Below are positions 46,155 to 55,263 of a stretch of DNA of 64,000 nt, piece after piece. The stretch comes from Impatiens glandulifera. Lineage: Eukaryota; Streptophyta; Magnoliopsida; Ericales; Balsaminaceae. Location of the stretch: contig NC_061869.1 of assembly GCF_907164915.1 (NCBI RefSeq), positions 26,901,616 to 26,965,615 on the forward strand, read 5' to 3'. Both the position numbers and the translations under genes were made by a program. Positions within the stretch are counted from its first letter, which is position 1. Each line of letters starts with the position of its first letter. Below the pieces are notes generated by a model. It did no database searches. It saw only the letters and a program-made list of their open reading frames with translations, and had not been told where the DNA came from.

Positions 46155-46420
46155 ATTACTTTGCATTAATGAAGACCATTTCTTTCTTCCTCAATCAAAA
46201 ACAAAGAAATCCTAAAGTAAATAACCAACATTAAATGCGCCGTATCAAACCAAATCAAATCACTCTTGGAAACAGAAATATTCGCTTTCAAGAAGCATGC
46301 CTGATCCGATTGGACTAGACATACCCTTATCCTCTTGAAAATTGACAAGTCATTTATGACCAGACATAAACGGTCTGATTATTTAAAATATTCTCATTTA
46401 ATGCACTCAACCGCTCACGC

Positions 46421-46429
46421 TATAAAAGG
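46421..46429 (+). promoter_or_regulatory. TATA box of accessory ORF2 (E4)
   Basis: GCTATAAAAGGGGACC is a textbook TATA box, 111 bp before the ATG at 46532. A pyrimidine patch (TCTTCTCTCTCT) follows near 46470, where a plant transcription start would be expected. Confidence 0.7.
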
Positions 46430-46531
46430 GGACCTAATCCTTCCTCTTCAAATTCGCTTCTAATACTCTTCTCTCTCTAAGCTTGAAAGTTCAAAGAACT
46501 CTGTTCGATTCTCAATCTTTTTTTATCCAAA

Positions 46532-47181
46532 ATGAATGCTGAACTACGAAACACAATCATAGTTAACTTCCAAGAAATAAGAAATGGTTGGTTTCACGAA
46601 AGCATATTCCAACCGATCGTAGAATCGGGGCTATAAGAATTTCTTGAAGGTTCAGACACCATCCTCGAAGATGAGGTGTACGAGTTCATCAACAACGGGC
46701 ATATTCTTAATGATGGTAGCATTCGGACCATCATTAACGGGAAATTTCTTCGGCTTACCGAAGAACACTTTGCTCTATTCTTCGACCTTCTAACCGAAGG
46801 ATTCTCATAATTCCCAACGCCGTTCTTCCCGGACAAGGAAGACTACGCCTATATCTTCTCCTCCTCCATCTTACTGGTCGCCGACCACGGGAAGAAGGAC
46901 AAACTCGCTCCTCAATACCAAGTCTTTTTCATGACTTGGTTCAGCGGTCTATCATGGGTCGAATGCCCAACCAAAACTATAACCGGGAGGCTTTCGACAT
47001 CATGATAGCCATCATCCAAAAATCGCCCATCAACTGGGCTTCCTACCTCTTCAACAATTTGAAGCAGCTCATCACCGCTCCAAAAGGAAGGATCGGTTTC
47101 ACTCCACAAATTACTCGATTCTTGGAGGATCATTGCCGTACCTTGGGCCCGGTGTTCCTGTCGGACCGGCCAACACCCTAA
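46532..47181 (+). pseudogene. Accessory ORF2 of E4 (two stops and a frameshift)
   Basis: MNAELRNTIIVNFQEIRNGWFHESIF starts at 46532. In-frame TAA codons lie near 46634 and 46808, and a frameshift near 46930 moves to the frame ending at 47181. Motifs: FLEGSDTILEDEVYEFI, a TIINGKFLRLTEEHFALFF strand-helix, NYNREAFDIMIAIIQKSPINWASYLFNNLKQLI and IGFTPQITRF. It corresponds to the intact E2 ORF at 6282-6986 by position and motif order. Function unknown. Confidence 0.65.
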
Positions 47182-47303
47182 CTCTATCCATGTTAGATAG
47201 ATGGATATCGAGGATTGAGGAACGGACACCCGACAACACCGTGAACAATGGCTTGTCAAAATTATCGAGGGGGATTGGATCGATCTAGTTTAATTTATCT
47301 GTA

Positions 47304-47343
47304 TTTTCCGGTTCTCTGGTCATTTTGTTGTACGACCGGAAAA
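47304..47343 (+). terminator. 9-bp hairpin after accessory ORF2 (E4)
   Basis: TTTTCCGGT (47304-47312) and ACCGGAAAA (47335-47343) form a perfect stem. The loop ends CATTTTGTTGTACG. Its flanking stem bases differ from the ORF1 hairpin but are fully compensated. Confidence 0.6.
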
Positions 47344-47519
47344 CCACTTTATTATTCTATGTTTCGGACTCATTTATAAAATTTCCCATTTCTAAGGTCT
47401 CCGGTTTTTCACATTACATTTATTTCCGGTTTTGATCTGAATAAACAAAGGACTCCGTGTTAAACGAAACTTCCGGTTAATAAGCTTCCGGTAAATCAAG
47501 ATCACAAACAAAGTTAGAA

Positions 47520-47685
47520 AAACTTACCGCCCACGGTTTTTACCGCGCATAAATTACCGCCCATAGTATTCTCCGCATTTACCGCCGAAAGTTACTGCAG
47601 TAACTTTGGGAGGGAAAGTTGGCGCCAAAAACATAACCAAGTGACGGTTCACCTTCTAACCGCTCAAAACCGCCTCTTATATAAG
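47520..47685 (+). promoter_or_regulatory. GC-rich promoter-like block and TATA box of accessory ORF3 (E4)
   Basis: Repeated TTACCGCC motifs (47524-47586), a 14-bp palindrome GTTACTGCAGTAAC (47591-47604), and GGCGCCAAAA (47621-47630), which reads TTTTGGCGCC on the other strand like an E2F site. The TATA box TATATAAG follows at 47678-47685. A pyrimidine patch (TTTTCTCTCTCT) lies near 47715, and the ATG is at 47799. A similar GCGG-rich block precedes accessory ORF3 in E2. Confidence 0.6.
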
Positions 47686-47798
47686 TTCAAAACAGTCCAT
47701 TTTCTACACAAGTTTTCTCTCTCTAAAATATTAAATCTTAAAAATCTCTCTGACTTCCGATCATCGTTGTTCTTCATCTTCTTCATTCAAAAATCATC

Positions 47799-50739
47799 AT
47801 GGATCTAGTTAAAGCACCATTTCAATACATGTTGCAGGTCGATTTCAGCGACATCGACGAACACGCTGCGGAAGAGAACAAGGCCATGCTGCAATCACTA
47901 AGGGATTCGGGATTGGAAACATATCTGTCTGGTCCGTTCATCGTGCACCCGACGGAGGTTATGGAGTTTCTGGCGACGGCGACTCTAACGAAGAGGACGG
48001 TCTCCGCCACCGTGAACGGCAAAGCGGTTAACATCACGGAGGAGATCTTTTCTGAAGCACTCGGTTTGCCAAATACTGGGCTGGACTTCAAAACAAGCTT
48101 GACAGACGCAGAATCCAACGCGGTCCGGTTGGTTATATCGGCTGACGATAAGGATCTGGTAATTCACTCAAGCCGGAAGAACAAACTCAAGCCACAGTTC
48201 AAATGGCTGCTGAACATAATCTCAAGATCACTTCAGGGTAGAGGAGGAAACTTCGATAACCTGACCAAGATGAAGTTAAAGATGATGATGGCAATTGTCC
48301 GCGGTGACAAGATAGACTGGGGAATCGTTCTGTTCGAACAGTTCTGCGAAATGGTAGTGAAGAATGATGGTCGGGTTCAGGCCTTTGCAATGCAAATAGT
48401 GAAGATTCTTAAGTTCCTTAATGTGGAACTTGGTGAAGCTGAACCGCTTCCATCCGCCAATGTTCTTAACTCTGAGCAGATGAGCAAGAAGACTGTCAAA
48501 GCGGCTAGGCCGAAGTCCTCCAGAACAAAGTCATCAAAAGGAACCAGCTCATCCGCAACGGCTGCTGAAAGTTCGAAACAAGAAGATCCCAAGGGGAAGG
48601 CGGTTCAAGCCGAGGCCTCTCAGAAGAAAAAGGGAAGGAAGAAGACGTCTGCGTAGAAGAGCTCCACAAACCGGCAGACTCCGAGAAAACTCTCTCCTCG
48701 GATCATTCACCAAAAAGAACCGCAGACATCTTTCAGCCCATTCCCATCAACACAGTACATCCCATTCCAGTCGACTCTCCACCAACAAGGCAAACCGAAC
48801 CCTCGGGGAGCCAAGAAACCAAGTCAGCATCGGAGGAGGCAGAAGAGGTGAGTATTCTTTCTGAAAACTCGAAGTCCCCGAACAAGAAACTCGATGAAAT
48901 AATGGTTGAAGTAGGTTTAAGAACCTCAGAAGTCATAGTGGACGCGGTCCAAAACACTGTTAATGAAACCGAAGACGACGTGACAAGTCTTCTTAAGCCA
49001 ACTGATCAGGTTGAGATACCCGGTCAGAGTGAAACCCATCCGGTCGAAGAAACAGCCAAAACTGAGAACATCACCCCTCCTGCTCAGGAGGGAAATATTG
49101 AAGACAAAGAACCATCTGGCTCGGCGGGGAACAAATCCGTTCCAACCGAAACAACGCTCCGATCGGCCCAAGACGGGCCAGCCGATTCAACAATCACACC
49201 TAAAAGTCCAATTCAGGTTAACAAAGGCAAAGAAGTTCTACTTGAGGATTCTGCGGCAAAGGGAAAAAGTGCTTTGCAAACCGGTCCACAACTTGAGATT
49301 TTAAACGAAGCAGAGGTCCCCATTTCAGCAGAAGAAGAGGAGGAGATGTTTTAGTAGTTCCTCCTGGATATGAACAAGGATGCTGAAGAGTTGGTCTCAT
49401 CGTACAACCTATGGGTCAAGCTTCGTTGCGAAACAAAGTTATCAGACATGCTCCCCGACATTAGCGGTAACAAGAACTGGGAGAAACTTCTGGTTTTAGA
49501 AGAAGAGGCTCTCAAGCTAGCAGGTACCAACGTCATTCAAGCCGCATTCAATAAGACGTTGGCGATACACGAATACGCCCGGTTACATGCAGTAGAAGAT
49601 GCCTTGAGGGAGGAAGAAGGGGCAACATTAACTCTAATAGAATCAAGAATGTTTGAGCGGTTTCACTCTGTGCGTGATAAACTCATTCAAAGTACTGACC
49701 GGCTCAAAGAAGAATGGAGGAACGAGTGCAAACGTGTTTTAACTCATGTTGTTCTCTATCAAAGCAAACCTTTCTTTGTTACCGGAGAGTCCTCCATGAC
49801 AGCAAAAAACCGGAGAAGTGATCCTCCACAGATTGATAAGACTCCGAACTTGAGCAAGTAAAGGAAGTAGTGGTTGATACAATCAACTCTTGTCTTCACA
49901 AATACAGCATTGCTACCGATGAGAAGATTGCAACCGTTGAAACCAATTTGACAGAATCTATCCGGGCATCCATTCAATCCGAAATTGCCAACACCACACA
50001 AACATCGATCAAGTCGACGATAGATGAAACCGTGCAAACATCAATTAAGTCAATGATCGCCGAATCCGTTCAAACCACAACCGCTCCTTTGATAGACATG
50101 ATGCAGGCTATGGCCGCTCAGATTGAGGAGCTGTCCAAACTTCAAGTCAACAAAACTCAAGCGCAGATTAGTTCTGATGCCGAAACTGCAAAGAAACTTC
50201 AAGACGAAGAAAAGGAGAGGGAACGGTTAAGGAAGGAAATTGAGGACAAAGATCTTGAGTTCGCCAAGTAATGCAATGAGGAAGAAAAAGCCGCCCTACA
50301 AGAATCCACACCGGCTCAACCCTCACACTCTATGAAAACAAGGAACAAAAACAAACGGAAAGCGGTTGCGGCCGTAATGAAGCTGGCGGAACGAAGAGGT
50401 CTAGGAGAGATTCAACCGGTCAGACTAAACGAAAAACCTCTTGACGAAGAAGAAGAAGAGAATCTCAAACAACTCAACCGGCGAAAGAAGAAAGCAGTCG
50501 AAATTCCAAGTACCAGGCCGATTGTTGCTCAACCGTCTCGCCCACCAAGACCAGTAAGTGGCGGTTTCGGATTCGGCAAACGAACTCCCGGCATCTCAAG
50601 TGTATTTACCGGATGGCAATTCGACGCTGAACGAAGAGAGAGGGAATGGAAGGAGAGGGCAGAAGAAGAAAGGAAGCGGAAGGAGAAAGAAAATGAAAAG
50701 GGGGATCATCCAATCCTTAGTTTATTTTCTTTCTTATGA
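47799..50739 (+). pseudogene. Accessory ORF3 of E4: long N-terminal domain plus coiled-coil nuclear-type tail (broken)
   Basis: ATG 47799 opens a 285-codon frame. It holds LSGPFIVHPTEVMEFL, ATVNGKAVNITEEIFSEALG, then RGGNFDNLTKMKLKMMMAIV with a DKIDWG motif, and ends in Lys/Ser-rich sequence (KSSRTKSSKGTSS, KKKGRKKTSA). A frameshift near 48640 would join it to 48848-49354 (acidic, disordered). Two consecutive TAG codons at 49352-49357, then a helical segment to 49861. After another frame change, 49870-50739 holds a heptad-rich coiled coil (ETVQTSIKSMIAESVQTT, KKLQDEEKERERLRKEIEDK) and a basic end, with one TAA at 50269. No membrane segment. The unbroken ancestor would approach 1000 residues. 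Confidence 0.6.
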
Positions 50740-50768
50740 ACAATTTATCTGTGTTTGGTTTTATTTCA

Positions 50769-50809
50769 GAACTAAGTCACTTTTTATCATACTTTAAAGT
50801 ACTTAGTTC
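50769..50809 (+). terminator. 9-bp hairpin after accessory ORF3 (E4)
   Basis: GAACTAAGT (50769-50777) and ACTTAGTTC (50801-50809) form a perfect stem with a 23-nt AT-rich loop, 30 bp past the last stop. It sits like the hairpins after ORF1 and ORF2 but lacks the CCGG core. Confidence 0.5.
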
Positions 50810-50870
50810 AATAAACATCCTTTGAAAAATCAAAACATGTTTTGAAATTTTTCTTAAACAGAAAAACATC

Positions 50871-51140
50871 AAATAGGGAGAAATTGTTAAACATGATTTT
50901 CAAACCGGCCACACATTACAAGTTTTGAATATTTATTTTAAATAATCAAAAAGGGAGAAATTGATAGAAAAATTAAGTAAGTTAATTTTCAAACCGGCCA
51001 CACATTACAAGTTTTGAATATTTATTCTAAATAATCAAAAAGGGAGAAATTGATAGAAAAAATTAAGCAAGTTAATTTTAAAACCGGCCACACACTACAA
51101 TTTTTGAATATTTATTCTAAATAATCAAAAAGGGAGAAAT
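50871..51140 (+). repeat. Polypurine-tract array at the E4 3' LTR boundary
   Basis: Four purine tracts ending in GGGAGAAAT stand at 50875-50884, 50948-50961, 51037-51050 and 51127-51140. They separate near-identical units (77, 89 and 90 bp), each starting TGTTAA or TGATAG. LTR length comparison places the functional boundary at 51051, so one unit is inside the LTR and the others outside. Confidence 0.85.
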
Positions 51141-52327
51141 TGATAGAAAAATGAAGTTAATTTTTGGAACCGGCCAAAAAAAACTAAACAACTATTAACT
51201 TCTATGTGCAGGAACAGATCGAATTGCATAAACCGGCTAATGCCTCACAAACCGGCTGAAGAACACTTCAAAGAAATCCAGTTCTAAGTGATCAAGTCAA
51301 GATCAAGAGGAACCGGTTTAAACATTCTCAAGAGACCGGCTAGCAAAGAAAAGTCTACATTCCAGCCGGACTATACTATGTAAGAGTCAACCGGAAACTA
51401 AAAGCTACAGAAATGACGTAATATGACGAAATAGACGTGTCTCGGAGAAATAAAAGAAGATAAGATCCGATCAGAAGCATGCGAGAAAAACAATGATGAT
51501 TTACTGATCCGACTTCGACAGTCGGAGGGTGCATGCCTGACACGTAATCGAATCTGCAAATCGGCTACGTCATCTTTATCTGAGGAGCATTTGTATGTTT
51601 GCCAAGTGTTAGGAAGGTGAAACGTGCAAGCAACCTCTCTGCACCGGCGTGACTTTGAATTAACCAATCCCACGGTGAGAAAAGAAAGTGGCTGTTGGAA
51701 GACTCTTCACTATAAAAGGAAGACGAAGCGACCTCATTAATGACAAGTTACGAAAATCTTAGAGAGATAAAGAAATCTCACGCGCAATCTAAAACCGTTG
51801 TGTCATTTACCAAAAGCTATTGTTGTGTTGTGTTATTGTATTACATCAAGAGTGAGTTGGTGTAACCGGCGAGTAGTAAGTTAAGGCTCGACCGGCAGTG
51901 TAGTTGTTGTAAACTTGAAAGTTAGTGAAGATCCTTCTCATAACATGAGAAGAAGGGGTGACGTAAGAGGGTTTGCTCCAAACATTCATAAAAAATCTTG
52001 TCTCGTGTCATTTCTTTTATTTTCGGCTTATTCACTTAACCTAACCACAAACCAAGACAATCTTACTCCTTAGATCAAAAACCGTTCCACTCATATTTCT
52101 AAAACTGACTCCTCCTAAACATCATCTAAGTCGCATACGTTGCTTCAGACTGAAACAGACATTTCCGCCCTTGAACCCGGTTCAAGAGTCTATGACAGTT
52201 TGCGAAGTGCTGAGAATGGTCATAGTCTCTAACCGGACTATCACCAAAGTGTGTTGCGTGTTGTAAGCGGTCATCCTTCCAGAAACCGGAACACCCCGGT
52301 CCTCCAAGGGCGTCCCCGATCCTAACA
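51051..52327 (+). mobile_element. 3' LTR of E4
   Basis: 1277 bp, TGATAG to CCTAACA, homologous throughout to 38392-39669. TATA at 51711-51717. The palindrome CTTGAACCCGGTTCAAG is complete here but degenerate in the 5' LTR. It is followed by the target duplication AAATG and the right half of the gypsy LTR. Confidence 0.9.
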
Positions 52328-52611
52328 AAATGCTGATGCCCACCCCACTTTTGGTGGCTATGAATTGATGTTTGTGAAACTTGTCGCTCTAAGTTATTCT
52401 CTCGGACCTTAGCCTCTTTCTTGGACTACTAGGTGTATTCTAGTGGTATTCTCTTCTCACCCCGGTTTCTTCTTTCTTTAACCTCGAATTCTCTCCTCAC
52501 TCTATGTCCGTTGCGTTTGAGTATTGAATTACATCCTTGGTCCCAACAATCAAGAACCTGTTTCTTGAATCAAAGAACTCGAAAGGCTCGATTATAGTTT
52601 AAAGCGTAACA
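52328..52611 (+). mobile_element. Ty3/gypsy 5' LTR, right half
   Basis: Begins with the E4 target duplication and continues GCTGATGCCCACCCCAC, matching 54983 onward. It ends GTAACA at 52611. A degenerate primer-binding site (AGGTATCAGAACTGGG) follows at about 52613-52628. Confidence 0.9.
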
Positions 52612-52640
52612 ATAGGTATCAGAACTGGGCAATTCTCCAA

Positions 52641-54391
52641 ATGGTAGAAACTGGTAGCAAACAGAAATGGAAGCACTAAAGTTCTTAATTGAAGGATTGT
52701 CCTAACAATCAGCAGCTACGTAGGCCATTTTGCACCAACACATGACTGAATAAGCTGCCTTGCATGGTGCCCTTAAACAGCAGATGGCTGAACTAAGCAA
52801 TAATATAGACGGAAGATTCAATGTCGCTGAAGAAAGACTTGCAGTAATCGAAAGTGCCGCGTCGGGTAAGGGCTAAGATCCCCGTGCTGGCCCCAATGAT
52901 CAAGATGAGCCTTCTTGCCACGGTCCTCTATTTAGGCCCCAGCATCCTGGCCAGAACCGCGAACATCATTATGTTCCTCCCACTCGGCTAACCAAGGTCG
53001 AATTCCCTCGGTTTGATGGGTCGGATGTTGAGGACTGGTTGAAATCCGTCGAGCAATTCTTTGGGGAGGACAAGACCAAGGATGACACTAAATTAGATAT
53101 CACCCCATTCACTTTTCTAGCGAAGCAAGAATGTGGTATGGGTCATATCTTCAGAACCGCGACCAAAAGGAAGAATTGTCATGGGATGTGTTCAAAAGAG
53201 ACCTCTTGGCGCAATTTGGGCCCTCTATACACGACACTCCAATGAGGCAGCTAATGAATTTGAAACAGGTTGGTTCGGTTCAAGAATATAATCTCCGGTA
53301 CATGTCGATCTCTCAAAAGTTATTACATATACCAAGGGACTACGTCATAGATTGCTACTTGTCTGGTCTAAGGGAAGAGATTGTGAACTGAATCAGGTTG
53401 CATTTCTCAAATTCTTTAAACGAAGCCATGGCCATGGCTAAGGTCCAAGAAGCAACGTATCGGTCCCTAATGTGCAGCAGGCACTTGTATAGCGCCGAAG
53501 CACCGTTGCTGCCCAAGCCATCGAATATCAATACAGCCTGGCCGAGCACCAATACCGACTTTAAGAATTCATCATATGGGTCCTCTTCAAGTGCAAATCA
53601 GGGCCATGTTAAGAAATTAGACCCGGCCTCAATGGATGAAAAGCGAAAGAAGGGCATATGCTACTCTTGCAATGAAAAATGGCAACCAAACCATAGGTGT
53701 AAATCAAAGTTATTCATGGTCTCAGCCAATAAAGAAGACCAAGAACCCGATCAAGAACTTGTTTTTGATGATCTACCTTCGTTGCTCGGCCCAAAGGATG
53801 AACCAGCCATATCCTTACATGCCTTGACCGGTTCTAAAGCTTTTCAAACGCTCCAGATTCTTGTCAAAGTTGGGAACCTGTCGGTAGTGATCCTGATTGA
53901 TATAGGCAGCACCCACAATTTTATCAATAGCAGGATTTTTGTGAAAATACACCACCAAAGCATAGAAACCCGGGTGCAATCGGTTAGAGTGGTCGATGGG
54001 TCTAATGTGTTATGCTTTAGTGTTTGCAAAGACTTGAAGTGGTCGATGGAAGGCAATGAATATCAAACAAAAATGAAGGTAATTTCCATGGACGGATATG
54101 ATATTGTGTTGGGCAATGAATGGTTGATTACTCTAGGCCTGTCATCTTGGGACTTCGAAAACTTGACCCTATCCTATGAGAAGCAAGACAGAACCACGGT
54201 CCTAAAGGGTATTCCTCGTTCACAGGCCACTTTAATGCATGGAAACCATCTGGAAAAGACTTTAGATGAATGTAGTGTTGCTGCCAAAATGCAAATAAAG
54301 AGTAAGCCTGAAGGCCAAACAGTTTCCCTCGCGGCAATGACCTTGGAAAATATTCCTGAAGATCTAATTCGATGTCATTGTTATGCTGGTT
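52641..54391 (+). pseudogene. Ty3/gypsy gag and protease
   Basis: Gag begins near 52641 or 52667. It shows TKVEFPRFDGSDVEDWLKSVEQFF (53002-53070), then a frameshift near 53130 to WDVFKRDLLAQFGPS and YVIDCYLSGLREEI, with a stop at 53390. From 53398 the frame is open for 331 codons with the zinc knuckle CYSCNEKWQPNHRC and the aspartic protease IDIGSTHNFI. In the protease the second residue of the D-S-G site is Ile. The C-terminal part (YDIVLGNEWL, NLTLSYE) is the typical plant gypsy protease-RT linker. RT proper does not follow. Confidence 0.8.
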
Positions 54392-54787
54392 AGGGAAAAA
54401 GACTTGGCCTGGATTTTTGATAACATTATAGATTATAATCGAAGTTGGAAGAAATTATTTTTGCACCAGGTGCTGGAGACATTGCAGCAACAAAGGTCAG
54501 CTCTAAACATTGAAAAACTCGACCTTGGGTGCACAGAAATTCCTCACATGGGCGGATTGACAAGTGACCCGACAACGCAAAACACCACAAGGACCCGGCC
54601 AGTTCCACTACTGAAACGATTTTGCCGAAAGTTTTTTTAAGAAAATTCAGTCCTATGCTGTGACTCTTGTTGAATGTGCCGAAGCCCAACCGAAGCAATA
54701 GTTTTTGAAGATTGAAGATGCACATTAGAGGCTGACCACTCCACGTTCTTTTCGTCGAGGGCGACGAACTTCTGATGGGGGAGTTGA
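54392..54787 (+). pseudogene. Ty3/gypsy RT remnant with internal deletion
   Basis: A short piece around 54420-54560 reads FDNIIDYNRSW..HQVLETLQQQ..LGCTEIPHMGG, the end of the RT palm region. Most of RT, RNase H and integrase are missing, so only about 2.2 kb remains between the LTRs. The last 200 bp could be the end of pol but could not be assigned. Confidence 0.6.
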
Positions 54788-55263
54788 TGTTACGATCCAT
54801 GAATACGAAAGTGCACCCTTCTCGGTTCTATGGAACACTTGGGCCGGTCTATGTTTTTTGTTGAATAATTCTGTTTTGTTTCCTTTCTCTCTTATTTCTC
54901 TTAAACTGAATTCTGTTATTCTTTTGAAAGTTGTTGTAACAAGTGGTAACCGAATACTCTTGCGTAACTCAGCCTCTATAAACGCTGATGCCCACCCCAC
55001 TTTTTGGGGCTATGAATTGAAGTTTGTGAAACTTGTTGCTCTAAGTTATTCTCTCGGCCCTTAACCTCTTTCTTGGACTACTAGGTGTATTCTAGTGGTA
55101 TTATCTTCTCACCCCGGTTTCTTCTCTCTTTAACCTCGAATTCTCTCATCACTCTATGTGCGCTGCGTTTGAGTATTGAATTTCATCCTTGGTCCCAACA
55201 ATCAAGAACCCGTTTCTTGAATCAAAGAACTCAAAAGGCTCGGTTATAGTTTAAAAAGTAACA
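54788..55263 (+). mobile_element. Ty3/gypsy 3' LTR (intact)
   Basis: 476 bp, TGTTAC to GTAACA. The flank GATTC at 55264-55268 corresponds to AATTC at 38191-38195, a target duplication with one mismatch. It shows that the gypsy element inserted into lineage-B RT. Confidence 0.9.

Larger units (their letters stand above)
38392..52327 (+). mobile_element. E4: 13.9-kb Sirevirus-like Copia element with three accessory ORFs
   Basis: Complete element with matching LTRs (1278 and 1277 bp), primer-binding site, gag, pol, three accessory ORFs, a polypurine-tract array and a perfect 5-bp target duplication (AAATG at 38387-38391 and 52328-52332). It is longer than typical Copia (about 5 kb) and most Sireviruses, because about 6 kb lies between pol and the 3' LTR. 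The LTRs differ by several percent by eye, so the insertion is not very recent. Scattered stops and frameshifts make it probably non-autonomous now. It is the best reference copy in the window for the family. Confidence 0.9.

Noticed and set aside
45359..50739. Envelope gene interpretation of the E4 accessory ORFs
   Set aside because: No signal peptide, hydrophobic fusion segment or transmembrane helix is visible; basic nuclear-type clusters dominate instead.
54788..55263. Separate solo LTR
   Set aside because: It pairs with the split LTR at 38196-38391/52328-52611 by length and sequence and is the 3' LTR of the same gypsy element.
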